NCBI RefSeq assembly: GCF_024054035.1
Contig: NZ_JAMXQU010000002.1
Coordinates: forward strand, 62,001-126,000
Direction: 5' to 3'
From: Asaia lannensis NBRC 102526
Lineage (GTDB): Bacteria; Pseudomonadota; Alphaproteobacteria; Acetobacterales; Acetobacteraceae
Length of the DNA: 64,000 bases
In this document: positions 18,382 to 27,190 of the stretch, piece by piece
Numbering within the stretch: position 1 is the stretch's first letter
How the letters are laid out: the number at the start of each line of letters is the position of its first letter
The notes under the pieces: generated by a model
What the model saw: the letters and a program-made list of their open reading frames with translations, nothing else
Told to the model about the DNA's origin: nothing
Database searches by the model: none
Made by a program: the position numbers and the translations under genes

Positions 18382-19320
18382 ATGCATTCAGATCCCGTTT
18401 TTCCAATTGCAAGACGGCGTCTGCTGCTCGGTCTTCCTCTGATCGCCCCGCTGATCGGGGCTGTAGCCCGCACGGCCTTTGCCGACGCGCTTCCCGTCCT
18501 GTCCCCTGCAACCCACGACACCCTGTCGAAAATCGCAAACGGGTATGAAAAAGGCTGCGGTGGACGCCTTGGTGTTCATCTTTTCTGTCCGCAGACCGGT
18601 GCGGCACTTTCATGGCGCGGTGAAGAACGCTTCAGAATGTGCAGCAGCTTCAAGGCCTCGCTGGTCGGCTGCGTTCTGTCACGATGCGATCGGGGCGAGG
18701 ATGCGCTGACACGTCGTATCGCTTTCAGCGACGCCGATTTCACCCTGCCGTTCTGGGCACCGGTTGCGCAGAAAAACCGTGATGCAGGCAGCCTGAGCCT
18801 CGCGGCACTCTGTGCCGGTGCCGTGACCATGAGCGACAATGTCTGCGCCAACATGCTCTTGCGTCACATAGGCGGTCCTGCCGCTCTGACCCGTTTCTGG
18901 CGCGACAGTGGCGACGAGATTTCCCGCCTTGATGCCTATGAGCCGGAACTGAACCGTCCCTCGTCCGATCCCGACGCCAATACGACGACGCCCATCGCCA
19001 TGGCGCGTACCCTCCACCGCCTGATTCATGGCACGCTCCTGCATCCTCAGTCTGCTGCCTTGCTGCGCAGCTGGATGATCGATTGCACCACAGGCACGCA
19101 AAGACTGCGTGCCGGCCTGCCGCCTCACTGGATTGCGGGCGACAAGACGGGCAATAACGGCAAGGATATTGCAGCCGATATTGCTTTCGCCTCGCCGCCC
19201 GATGCGCCCGGAAAATCGGTCATCATCGCGGCCTATACTGCCGGGGGCACCCCGAATGAGGCCCGCTTCCGCAGTGTTTTCCACGATATTGGCACCCTCG
19301 CCCCGCTTCTGCTCGGCTAA
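18382..19320 (+). CDS. class A beta-lactamase, putative Tat-exported
   Basis: A 312-residue serine beta-lactamase with all class A motifs: S88-x-x-K91 (SSFK), SDN at 151-153, E187-x-x-L-N191 and K255-T-G257. The signal peptide begins with a triple arginine (RRRLLLG) before a hydrophobic core ending in ARTAFA, which suggests Tat export; several class A enzymes use Tat. GGAG lies 10 bases before the ATG. No ampR-type regulator is adjacent, and composition matches the surroundings, so it looks like a native chromosomal enzyme rather than a recent import. Its spectrum cannot be predicted from these motifs. Confidence 0.93.
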   Translation: MHSDPVFPIARRRLLLGLPLIAPLIGAVARTAFADALPVLSPATHDTLSKIANGYEKGCGGRLGVHLFCPQTGAALSWRGEERFRMCSSFKASLVGCVLSRCDRGEDALTRRIAFSDADFTLPFWAPVAQKNRDAGSLSLAALCAGAVTMSDNVCANMLLRHIGGPAALTRFWRDSGDEISRLDAYEPELNRPSSDPDANTTTPIAMARTLHRLIHGTLLHPQSAALLRSWMIDCTTGTQRLRAGLPPHWIAGDKTGNNGKDIAADIAFASPPDAPGKSVIIAAYTAGGTPNEARFRSVFHDIGTLAPLLLG

Positions 19321-19331
19321 TCCCGGCTAAT

Positions 19332-19371
19332 GAAAAAAGGGGGACAAGCCTTTGCTCGCCCCCCCTCTTTC
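19332..19371. terminator. G/C-rich hairpin after beta-lactamase gene
   Basis: AAAAAAGGGGG pairs imperfectly (two mismatches) with GCCCCCC followed by TCTTT. A-rich on one side and T-rich on the other, it could serve both this gene and the convergent small gene. Confidence 0.6.
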
Positions 19372-19427
19372 ATGCTGTCTGCCACGGCAGCGACATAAGC
19401 GCATATGTGTTCTGCGCTCAGCTTCCT

Positions 19428-19799
19428 TCAGTGCTTGGCCAGCTTCTTGCCGGCCGTTGTGAGCTCTGCCGAGATATGGCTGAAATTTGCTGCTATACGC
19501 TGCTGAACGCCCGTGCTCACCGCGTGAATCTTGGCGATACGGTCGCGGGCGTCCTCGCTGATGGCCTGCTCTTCCTTTTGCGCCTGCGTTGCAACGCAGC
19601 TGTTATAGGCGCGGGCCTCCTTCTCATAAGCCTGGAACTTGTCGACGCTCGCATTGTAATGCGCGGTGTCGGTCGCCGTGACCGAAGGGGCACTCGGTTC
19701 CTGTCCGCATTTGGCGCGCGGATCAGCCATGGCAGCGCTCACAGTAAGGCTGCCAAGAACGAGCGAGGACGAGAGAAGCGTAAGAGCGATGCGTTTCAT
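19428..19799 (-). CDS. small secreted hypothetical protein, 123 aa
   Basis: Family not recognised. The 123-residue product has a clear Sec signal peptide (MKRIALTLLSSSLVLGSLTVSAAMA), then a short mature part with three cysteines and long charged helical stretches (YEKEARAYNSCVATQAQKEEQ), probably a periplasmic helical protein. I use the ATG at 19799 because it begins the signal peptide; an upstream in-frame start at 19844 would add 15 residues ahead of it. It is followed on the same strand 3' side by the beta-lactamase terminator and preceded by pyrC reading the same way. Confidence 0.7.
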   Translation of the reverse strand: MKRIALTLLSSSLVLGSLTVSAAMADPRAKCGQEPSAPSVTATDTAHYNASVDKFQAYEKEARAYNSCVATQAQKEEQAISEDARDRIAKIHAVSTGVQQRIAANFSHISAELTTAGKKLAKH

Positions 19800-19847
19800 G
19801 ATCGGACGATCTGCTTGAGGAAAACGAAATGCCGGATTGCGCAAGAA

Positions 19848-21167
19848 TTACGGCGCAAATCGGGCTAAACGGCCAACAGGTGCAGAAGTGATCTCGTCGT
19901 CCTGCATTACCACGTGCCCGCGCACGATGGTCGCCATCGGCCAGCCCGTGACGTGCTTGCCGTCGAAAGGCGTCCAGCCCACGGGGCTCGCAATCCAGTC
20001 ATTGCGGATTTCACGGCTCGCCCTCATGTCCACCAAGGTCAGATCCGCATCGAACCCGACAGCCAGACGCCCCTTTGTCTGCAACCCGTAAATACGGGCA
20101 GGCCCAGCAGCCATCAGATCGACAAGGCGTGACAGGCTCAGTCTTCCGGCATTCACATGGTCGAGCATCAAGGGCAGGATCGTCTGCACCCCTGTTAGAC
20201 CGGCCGGGCATTGCGGCCAGGGCTTTTCCTTGGCTTCACGCGGATGGGGAGCATGGTCGGACGACACCACATCCACGCGTCCATCGCGCACAGCCGCCCA
20301 GCAGGCATCGTAATGACGACGGTCGCGTATCGGCGGGTTCATGACCGCATAAGCCCCGAGCGTCTCGTAGCATTCCGGACCGACCTGGGTGAGATGATTG
20401 ACGAGCACCTCGACACTGACATGAGCGCGATGAGCGGCAAGCCAGTCGAGTTCTTCTGCGGTTGACGTATGCAGAATATGGACAGGTCGATTGGTTTTCC
20501 GGGCCAGAGCGGTGATACGTCGCGTGCCGAGAAATGCGCACTCCTCATCACGCCAGATCATGTGGTTCACATGCGGCATGCCGACCTCGAACATCGGTTT
20601 GCGCGCCTGCAGGCGATATTCGTCTTCCGAATGAAAGGCCACGCGACGATGCCCGCTGCGCAGAACGGCCTCGATCCCGTCATCGTCCTCGATCATCAGA
20701 TCCCCGGTCGATGATCCTGCGAAAACCTTGATGGCGCACACGCCCTCTTCCTGCTCCAGCCTGGCAAGATCGGGCGTATTCGCGCGCGTTGCACCGACAT
20801 AGAGACCCATGTCGATCAGGGCGTTCTCGGCAACCGTGCGACGCTTGTCCGCAATCGTTTCCGACGACGTGATGGACGGCGACGTGTTGGGCATGTCGAA
20901 GACCATGGTGATGCCGCCCAGGGCCGCTGCACGCGTTCCCGTCGCAATCGATTCGATTGCGGCATTCCCGGGATCGCGCAGATGGACGTGCGAATCGATC
21001 ATGCCGGGCAGCACGTGCAGGCCAGCGGCATCGATCTCACGCTCGGCCGTGTCGGAGGAGGCAACGCTCAGGCTGGCGATGCGACCGTCGACAATCCCCA
21101 GATCGGCCTGCGCTTCTCCCCAGGGAAAAACGCAAAGACCGCGCCTGATGATCAGATCGTAATGCAT
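19848..21167 (-). CDS. pyrC: dihydroorotase (amidohydrolase superfamily)
   Basis: A 439-residue cyclic amidohydrolase. Metal ligands appear as DSHVHLRDPG, the carbamylated lysine lies in CAIKVFAGSSTGD, and later histidines and the catalytic Asp lie in ILHTSTAEE and SSDHAPH. These fit a type I dihydroorotase, which closes carbamoyl-aspartate to dihydroorotate in pyrimidine synthesis. Allantoinases and hydantoinases are close relatives. The FDMPNTSPSITS segment favours dihydroorotase. The allantoin genes 26 kb away have their own PuuE-type allantoinase, so a pyrimidine role is the better reading. Confidence 0.83.
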   Translation of the reverse strand: MHYDLIIRRGLCVFPWGEAQADLGIVDGRIASLSVASSDTAEREIDAAGLHVLPGMIDSHVHLRDPGNAAIESIATGTRAAALGGITMVFDMPNTSPSITSSETIADKRRTVAENALIDMGLYVGATRANTPDLARLEQEEGVCAIKVFAGSSTGDLMIEDDDGIEAVLRSGHRRVAFHSEDEYRLQARKPMFEVGMPHVNHMIWRDEECAFLGTRRITALARKTNRPVHILHTSTAEELDWLAAHRAHVSVEVLVNHLTQVGPECYETLGAYAVMNPPIRDRRHYDACWAAVRDGRVDVVSSDHAPHPREAKEKPWPQCPAGLTGVQTILPLMLDHVNAGRLSLSRLVDLMAAGPARIYGLQTKGRLAVGFDADLTLVDMRASREIRNDWIASPVGWTPFDGKHVTGWPMATIVRGHVVMQDDEITSAPVGRLARFAP

Positions 21168-21198
21168 GGAAATCTCCTTGGGGGCTCAGGGTTGGGGA

Positions 21199-22947
21199 TC
21201 AGGGTCGGGGAGCCGACAGAACGTCGAACACGTCGCCCCCTGACTGGACAGTCTCGATATGGATGCGGTGCCACAGGGCATAGAAAAGCAGAACCCAGGC
21301 TGCATGGCGCTCCCGCCGTCCTGTCGCGCGGGTGAAAATTCCTGTGATCGTCTCTTCGGCAATCACGCCCTGAAAAGCCGCGCATCGCGCCACGAGCGGG
21401 CCGAGCCTGCTTCCCTGTCCGGCAATCCACTGACCGACAGGAACGGTGAAGCCCTGTTTGGGTGCAAATGGCGCCGAACCGGGGACATTCTGCTCCACCC
21501 AGCGACGCAGCAGATATTTGCCGTGCTTGCCCCTGACCTTGAGACGATCCGGTAATGTCCAGGCCAGAGCGCTTATGACCGGGTCGAGCAAAGGCGTGCG
21601 CCCCTCTATGGCATGAGCCATGAGGCAGCGGTCGAGCTTGACCAGCAGATCGTTCGGCAACCATTGATCGATATCGATGGCCTGCACCGAGCGCAGACGC
21701 GACCCTTCGTCATGCGACACGAAATCCCGGCGCCACGCCTTGCCGGTCGGCAGGCGGCAAAGCCCGTCGAGAGTGCCACGGCGCCATGGCATACGCCCGC
21801 CCAGCCACCAGGGGCGCATGGCGCGTCTGTAGCGCCCGTAACCGCCGAACAGCTCGTCTCCGCCCTCACCGCTGAGAATGACGGTGACATCCTTTCGCGC
21901 CTCGCGTGCGAGAAACCAGCTTGGAATCACGGCATAGTCGGCAACCGGATCATCCAGTGCGGCCACGATCTGCGGCAGATGCGCCCAGACCATCTCCTGC
22001 GTGACAGTCAGGATACGGTGACGCGCGCCCAGTGTCGCAGCGATCTGCGCTGCCTGTGCGCTCTCATCCACCGCACCCGTATCGAACCGCGCGGTCCAGG
22101 CAAGCGGTGCCCCATTGCCCAGACGGGTCATGGCGGCGAGGACGGCAGTACTGTCGATACCGCCCGACAGGAACATGCCGAAAGGCACATCGGCCCTCTC
22201 ATGCGCGGCGACACTATCCATCAGCGCGGCATCGAGCCGGGAAAGTGCAAGAGCCTCTGTCAGGTTTTCCGCGATTGCCCCGTGGCACGCAGGCCGTTTT
22301 CTTGCATCGTCGAGCACGCCATTGACGAAACGCAGCGTCTCACCGGGCAGAACACGCATGATACCGGGATAGATCGTCTCGCGCCCGGCCACGAACTGGA
22401 CCTGCAAAAGCTGGTCACGTGCCTGCGGACGTATGGCACGCGATACGAGGCCCGTCGCCAGCAGGGCTTGCGGCTCCGACGCGAAAATCACGCCCTGGTC
22501 GGTCTCGGAAAAGTAAAGCGGTTTGATACCGAAAGGATCGCGGCTGAGTGCCAGCACGACATCCGGACCTGTCTCGTCCAGCAGGGCGATGGCATACATG
22601 CCGCGCAATTCGAGGGTATAATTCGTGTTGCATTCAGGCCAGAGAAAAAGCGGCGCCTCGCAATCGCTACGCGTTCTGAAAGGCGCTTCCGGCAACGCCT
22701 TGCGCAAGGCAGGATCGTTGTAGATCTCTCCATTGGCCACCAGCGCGACCGGCCCCTGAACAAGCGGCTGCGCCCCACCTTCGAGATCGACGATCGACAG
22801 TCGCCTATGCACGAGGGCAGCCGACCCCGCCTCTAAAAAACCCTCGCCATCGGGGCCGCGATGCGCCAGCGCCTCGGCCATGCGACCCAAGAGCGCCTCG
22901 TCGGGTCGATAACCGGGAAGACAGGCTATACCTGCAATACCGCACAT
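21199..22947 (-). CDS. asparagine synthase (glutamine-hydrolysing)-like amidotransferase
   Basis: A 582-residue two-domain enzyme. The N-terminal class II glutaminase domain begins with the processed M-C-G-I-A-G nucleophile and contains RGPDGEGF. The C-terminal synthetase domain has the PP-loop SGGIDSTAVLA and SGEGGDELFGGYGRYRRA. It may be the housekeeping AsnB. However it sits 3 bases from two LPS-type glycosyltransferase genes, and AsnB-like proteins in such clusters often amidate sugars or glycolipids. Sequence does not decide between the two roles. Confidence 0.85.
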   Translation of the reverse strand: MCGIAGIACLPGYRPDEALLGRMAEALAHRGPDGEGFLEAGSAALVHRRLSIVDLEGGAQPLVQGPVALVANGEIYNDPALRKALPEAPFRTRSDCEAPLFLWPECNTNYTLELRGMYAIALLDETGPDVVLALSRDPFGIKPLYFSETDQGVIFASEPQALLATGLVSRAIRPQARDQLLQVQFVAGRETIYPGIMRVLPGETLRFVNGVLDDARKRPACHGAIAENLTEALALSRLDAALMDSVAAHERADVPFGMFLSGGIDSTAVLAAMTRLGNGAPLAWTARFDTGAVDESAQAAQIAATLGARHRILTVTQEMVWAHLPQIVAALDDPVADYAVIPSWFLAREARKDVTVILSGEGGDELFGGYGRYRRAMRPWWLGGRMPWRRGTLDGLCRLPTGKAWRRDFVSHDEGSRLRSVQAIDIDQWLPNDLLVKLDRCLMAHAIEGRTPLLDPVISALAWTLPDRLKVRGKHGKYLLRRWVEQNVPGSAPFAPKQGFTVPVGQWIAGQGSRLGPLVARCAAFQGVIAEETITGIFTRATGRRERHAAWVLLFYALWHRIHIETVQSGGDVFDVLSAPRP

Positions 22948-22950
22948 CGA

Positions 22951-24078
22951 CTAAATGCCCCGCCCCGACGCCGCACCATGGCGCGACACGATGTCGCGCA
23001 GGAAAACATTCCAGCGCGCCAGCACCGTCGGGGCGGCGAACTCACGTTCGAAACGCGCGCGTCCGTTCGTTCCCAGACGTGCCGCAAGATCGCTGTCATG
23101 AAGTACCCTGCCTATGGCCTCGGCCAGAGCTGTCGGATCCTCGACAGGAACGAGCAGACCGTCCTGCGTGCCGGAAAGCACTTCCTGCGGCCCCTGTATG
23201 GCACTGGCCACAACAGGGCGCCCGGCAGAAAGCGCCTCGATCACGACATTGCCGAGCGGCTCGATGCGTGAGGGACAAACCAGCAGATCGCAGGCCTTGA
23301 GCCACGCGCCGCTATCCTGAACCCAGCCTGGCATATGAACCCGATCGCTGACCCCCTCATCCCGCGAGAGGGACTCCAGCGCTTCACGCTCCTGCCCCTC
23401 GCCTGCGATGACCAGATGCACACCGGGGAGCGCTTTCATGGCGCGTATGAGAACATCGAACGCCTTGTTGCGATGCAGGCGCCCGAGCGCGAGAATGAAC
23501 GGTCGCCCCTGCGGCACGCAATCGGGGCGAACCGGCACCGCCCCGGCAAGGTCGGTGGCGAAATTGGGCAGATAATGCACATGCTCGGCTGGCCAGCCCT
23601 GTGCGATCATCCAGCGCGCAAGACCCATCGTATTGCCGATGAGGTCGGAGCATCGTCTGTAGTTGCCGAGGTCGTAATAGCCCCCGAGCCGACCGGCAAT
23701 CGGCCAGTCTCCCTTGGGGATCATGCGCGCAGCACGGCTCATCCAGGCAATCGCAATATCGGGGCGGAACTCCGTCAGCTTCCGGCGCAGACGAGGCGTC
23801 GTCAGCAGATCCAGCCGGCCGCCGAAACGCAGCGCATGGGTCGTAACGCCGCTTTTTTGCAGCCTGGCCTCACGCCCTGCATCGCGGCGCAGCACACCCA
23901 GAACATTATGGCCTTCCTCGTGCTGCGCCATGCAAAGCCGCTCATAGAACAGTTCCGCTCCCCCGCTGGGCGCGCCCGCCATGACATGCGCGATACGAAG
24001 CGGCCTGAGATCATCGATACGGGATGCTGAGGTCAGTCGTTCGGTGCCTGCCAAAGGCATGATGGGCTTATCCTTCAT
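22951..24078 (-). CDS. glycosyltransferase family 4 protein
   Basis: A 375-residue GT-B enzyme. It has an N-terminal nucleotide-fold half beginning RIAHVMAGAPSGGAELFYERL, and a GT4 donor-binding half with ILALGRLHRNKAFDVLIRA, VIAGEGQE and the EX7E region CPSRIEPLGNVVIEALSAG. These proteins add sugars to lipopolysaccharide or exopolysaccharide. The start overlaps the end of the GT9 gene by 11 bases, so the two are co-expressed and probably act on the same glycan. Donor and acceptor are unknown. Confidence 0.88.
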   Translation of the reverse strand: MKDKPIMPLAGTERLTSASRIDDLRPLRIAHVMAGAPSGGAELFYERLCMAQHEEGHNVLGVLRRDAGREARLQKSGVTTHALRFGGRLDLLTTPRLRRKLTEFRPDIAIAWMSRAARMIPKGDWPIAGRLGGYYDLGNYRRCSDLIGNTMGLARWMIAQGWPAEHVHYLPNFATDLAGAVPVRPDCVPQGRPFILALGRLHRNKAFDVLIRAMKALPGVHLVIAGEGQEREALESLSRDEGVSDRVHMPGWVQDSGAWLKACDLLVCPSRIEPLGNVVIEALSAGRPVVASAIQGPQEVLSGTQDGLLVPVEDPTALAEAIGRVLHDSDLAARLGTNGRARFEREFAAPTVLARWNVFLRDIVSRHGAASGRGI

Positions 24079-24991
24079 TCGCCAGAAGTGATGCAGCAGC
24101 CTGCCACACCGTTTCGATTGTCAGACCGGCAATAGGGGCTTCGCCCTCCGGGCCGGGCGCAGACACGAAGCATGCCCGCGGTCCTGTGGGCGCATATTCG
24201 GAAGCGCGGCTCGGCCCGAACAGCCCCAGCGTTGGCGTTCCCGCTGCTGCTGCAAGATGCATGAGGCCGGAATCGTTACCGACGAACAGCGAACAACGCG
24301 CCAGAAGTGCTGCCACCATCCCGAGGCTGTATTGACCGCCCAGATCGCGAACCATCTCCCGATCCGACGGCATATCCTGAGCAAGAGCTTCCAGCACGGG
24401 GCGTGCCAGAGCCTTTTCCTCATCACCAGGACCGTAAAAGACGACAGGCATCAGGCCCTGCGCCCGCATTCGACGGGCAACCTCGATGAAATTTGCAGCC
24501 GGCCAGATTTTTCCTTCCCAGTTTGCGGTCGGGGCAATCGCACCGTAACGGCGCGTCGGGGGAAGGATTTCGGCGGCAAGTCGCGTCTGTTCCGGGCGGC
24601 TCCATGTCCGTGGCATCAGCGTCACATCGCCCTGAAACAACCCGGCGAGATGACCGATACGAGCCCCCGGACGACGCCCGCCCCGCAGGATGCGCCGGCG
24701 CATGGCTGGCAGGAACAAAGAAAGCCCCGATCCACGCAGGTCGATCACCAGATCCCAGAACACGCGAGCGCATGTCCACCACAGGCCCAGCCAGTGCAGA
24801 TCATAGGGTTTCTTCGTCAGGACAATGACCCGATCCACGGCGGGACAAGGCGCGAAAAAACCCGCAGCGACCGGTCCGCAGGCCACCGTGATACGCGCTT
24901 TGGGGTAACGGCGCATCAGCTCTGCCAGAACGCCAGATGAAATAACCGCGTCGCCCAATCGGTTCGCCGTAATGAAAAGGATACGTTTCAT
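24068..24991 (-). CDS. ADP-heptose:LPS heptosyltransferase family (GT9)
   Basis: A 307-residue GT9 protein. It begins with the family RILFITANRLGDAVISSGVL strand-helix and has the C-terminal CSLFVGNDSGLMHLAAAAGTPTLGLFGPS motif that binds the nucleotide sugar. It probably adds heptose or a related sugar to the LPS core in the cytoplasm. It overlaps the GT4 gene (downstream) by 11 bases and dnaQ (upstream) by 4 bases, so it lies in the middle of the leftward run. The exact acceptor is unknown. Confidence 0.88.
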   Translation of the reverse strand: MKRILFITANRLGDAVISSGVLAELMRRYPKARITVACGPVAAGFFAPCPAVDRVIVLTKKPYDLHWLGLWWTCARVFWDLVIDLRGSGLSLFLPAMRRRILRGGRRPGARIGHLAGLFQGDVTLMPRTWSRPEQTRLAAEILPPTRRYGAIAPTANWEGKIWPAANFIEVARRMRAQGLMPVVFYGPGDEEKALARPVLEALAQDMPSDREMVRDLGGQYSLGMVAALLARCSLFVGNDSGLMHLAAAAGTPTLGLFGPSRASEYAPTGPRACFVSAPGPEGEAPIAGLTIETVWQAAASLLANEG

Positions 24992-25665
24992 TGCAGCCAG
25001 ATCGGCTCCTTGAGACCGGTCACGAATTTCTCGTGGGCGGCTCGCGTTTCTTCATCCGGAGGCGACATGGGGCGCGGCCTGCGCTCGGGATTGGTACGGT
25101 AGGTCGCAACACCCCCATGACTGCCGGAGACAGCCAGACCGAGACCGCGCTGTCGCCCGCCCATCAGTTCGAGATAAACCTCAGAGAGAAGTTTGCAGTC
25201 GAGCAATGCGTTATGAGTCATACGTGCCGACAGATCGATATCGTGTCGACGACAGAGCGCATCGAGCGAATTCGGCAGGCCGGGATAGCGCTTCTTGGCC
25301 ATTTCCAACGTATCGACCATGCGCCCGCGATCCAGAGGCGGTTTGCCGCAGGCCTTGAGCTCGGCATTGATAAAGCCGAAATCGAACGGCGCATTATGGG
25401 CGATCATCTCGTCATCGGCGATGAAATCGAGAAAACCGTCCACGATCTCGACAAATCTGGGCTTGTCGAGCAGATCGTCCAGCGTGAACCCATGCACCCG
25501 GCTTGCCTCAGCCGGCACATCGCGCTCGGGATTGATCAGAACATGAAAGCTTTCGCCGGTCGGCAGATCGTCGATCAGTTCGAGTGCGGCGATTTCGATC
25601 ACGCGATCGCCCGTCTTCGGGTCGAGACCTGTCGTCTCCGTATCGAAAAGGATCGACCGTTTCAT
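24988..25665 (-). CDS. dnaQ: DNA polymerase III epsilon subunit
   Basis: The 3'-5' proofreading exonuclease of the replicase. The 225-residue product has ExoI (FDTETTGLDPKTGDRVIEIAALEL; metal-binding D8 and E10), ExoII (AHNAPFDFGFINAEL) and ExoIII (THNALLDCKLLSEVYLEL). The C-terminal linker GGVATYRTNPERR is shorter and more basic than in E. coli. It overlaps coaE upstream and the GT9 gene downstream by 4 bases each. The coaE-dnaQ pairing is standard in alphaproteobacteria. Confidence 0.95.
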   Translation of the reverse strand: MKRSILFDTETTGLDPKTGDRVIEIAALELIDDLPTGESFHVLINPERDVPAEASRVHGFTLDDLLDKPRFVEIVDGFLDFIADDEMIAHNAPFDFGFINAELKACGKPPLDRGRMVDTLEMAKKRYPGLPNSLDALCRRHDIDLSARMTHNALLDCKLLSEVYLELMGGRQRGLGLAVSGSHGGVATYRTNPERRPRPMSPPDEETRAAHEKFVTGLKEPIWLQ

Positions 25666-26255
25666 GGCATGGTCTCCAGCTGAGAGATCAGACGTTTCAT
25701 CTGTCGGGCGGTATGGCCGCGGGAGAGACCATTATGCAACAGGTGATCGGCACGTCTGTTGCGTTCCTTGTCGCTCATCTGTCGCGCCAGCAGCGCGCGC
25801 GCCTGCTCCTCGCTGAGCGAACGCCTGCGCATGATGCGGCGCAGTCTGACCGCAAGCGGCGCCGTAACTACAATCACGGCATCGCAGTCGCGATCGGCAC
25901 CGATCTCGAACAAAAGCGGAATATCCAGCAGGCACGTCCTGACACCGCGCCGTCGCATACGGCTGAGAAATCGCCATCGCGCCTGTCGCACAAGCGGATG
26001 CATGATGGCCTCAAGCGCGGCAATCTGGTCGGGGGAGCCGATGACAGCACGACGAAGCGCCTTACGGTCGACCGCGCCATCCCTGACGGTCTGGGGCCAG
26101 AGTCGGGCAATTTCCGGTACCGCGGCCCCGCCTTTCGCCTGAAGGGAATGAACGACAAGATCCGCATCGAAAACGGGCCAGCCCGCACGGCGGAAAAAAC
26201 GTGCAACCGTGCTCTTGCCTGCTCCCATTCCGCCAGTGAGACCCAGAACGCGCAT
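25662..26255 (-). CDS. coaE: dephospho-CoA kinase
   Basis: CoaE carries out the last step of coenzyme A synthesis. The 197-residue product starts with the P-loop LGLTGGMGAGKST and has DADLVVHSL, then LLDIPLLFEIGADRDCDAVIVV, which are family hallmarks. Length is normal. It lies 2 bases after aroE and overlaps dnaQ by 4 bases, the common aroE-coaE-dnaQ order of alphaproteobacteria. Confidence 0.96.
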   Translation of the reverse strand: MRVLGLTGGMGAGKSTVARFFRRAGWPVFDADLVVHSLQAKGGAAVPEIARLWPQTVRDGAVDRKALRRAVIGSPDQIAALEAIMHPLVRQARWRFLSRMRRRGVRTCLLDIPLLFEIGADRDCDAVIVVTAPLAVRLRRIMRRRSLSEEQARALLARQMSDKERNRRADHLLHNGLSRGHTARQMKRLISQLETMP

Positions 26256-26257
26256 GA

Positions 26258-27190
26258 TCAGTCGATCGTCTCGATCAGTTTGTCGCGCAAGGTCTCGTCC
26301 ACCTGAGGTTCACGCCCGAACCAGGCACGAAACCCCGGACGTGCCTGAAAAATGAGCATGCCGAGACCGTCGATCGTCGCAAGGCCCTGTGCCCGTGCGG
26401 CGGCGAGCAGAGGCGTTTCGAGGGGCATATAGACAATATCCGATACGACGAGCGATTTCTGCGCCTTTCCAAGGGAGCCTGCCCAGTCGAACCCATCCTG
26501 ACCGGCCATGCCGAGAGAGGTGGTGTTGGTCAGCAGTTCGGCCTCCGAGAGCGCCTGTGGCCAGTCATGCCAATCGATCACGCAGCCTCCGTTGAGCGCA
26601 CTTACAAGTGCCTCGGCGCGGCTGCGGGTGCGATTGGCGAGGGTAACCCCACAGCCTGCATCGAGCAGCGCAGCGCACACCGCACGGGACGCACCACCCG
26701 CGCCAAGCACGAGCGCGTGACGCGGCAGGCTGACACCCGCCTCACGCAGGGAATCGAGATAGCCGACACCGTCGGTGCAATCCCCAAGGATCGAACCGTC
26801 CTGGGAAAAAACGAGCGTGTTGACTGCGCCCGCGCGCTGCGCCTCATGGCTGTGACGATCTGCCAGAGCATAGGCGGCTTCCTTGTGCGGGATCGTGACA
26901 TTGAGCCCGGCAAAACCCAGAGCCTGAAGCGCACGCACACCTGCCTCGAATGCATCGGGTGCCAGAGGCAGACGCAGGTAGAGACCGTCTATTCCATATT
27001 CCTTGCACCAGTAATTATGCAGGATGGGCGAGCGCGTATAGGCAAGCGGCCAGCCCGTTACCGCCGCCAGACGGGGCACACCGTGAGGGTAAAGCGTATG
27101 GAGTGCCTCTTTTGCCTCATCGAGGCTCAGTGCCCCGCCGAGATAGCGTTCCAGTAGAGCGGCAATAGCCGCGCCAGTCTCTGTGCCCAA
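26258..27190 (-). CDS. aroE: shikimate dehydrogenase
   Basis: AroE reduces 3-dehydroshikimate in aromatic amino acid synthesis. Substrate-binding elements are YTRSPILHNYW, NVTIPHKEAA (catalytic Lys) and DCTDGVGYLDSL; the NADP site is LGAGGASRAV followed by NRTRSRAE. The frame opens with a TTG at 27190 that has AGGA 8 bases upstream, giving 310 residues with about 40 residues ahead of the usual N-terminus and a 64-base overlap with the preceding gene. A GTG at 27079 would give a family-length protein but has no ribosome site. The start is therefore uncertain. Confidence 0.92.
   Translation of the reverse strand: MGTETGAAIAALLERYLGGALSLDEAKEALHTLYPHGVPRLAAVTGWPLAYTRSPILHNYWCKEYGIDGLYLRLPLAPDAFEAGVRALQALGFAGLNVTIPHKEAAYALADRHSHEAQRAGAVNTLVFSQDGSILGDCTDGVGYLDSLREAGVSLPRHALVLGAGGASRAVCAALLDAGCGVTLANRTRSRAEALVSALNGGCVIDWHDWPQALSEAELLTNTTSLGMAGQDGFDWAGSLGKAQKSLVVSDIVYMPLETPLLAAARAQGLATIDGLGMLIFQARPGFRAWFGREPQVDETLRDKLIETID

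Noticed and set aside
19848-21167. Dihydroorotase as the allantoinase of the urate pathway
   Set aside because: It is far from the urate cluster, which has its own PuuE-type allantoinase, and its motifs fit dihydroorotase.
21613-22836. 407-codon plus-strand frame opposite the AsnB-like gene
   Set aside because: Shadow of a well-supported enzyme; no domain or start signal.
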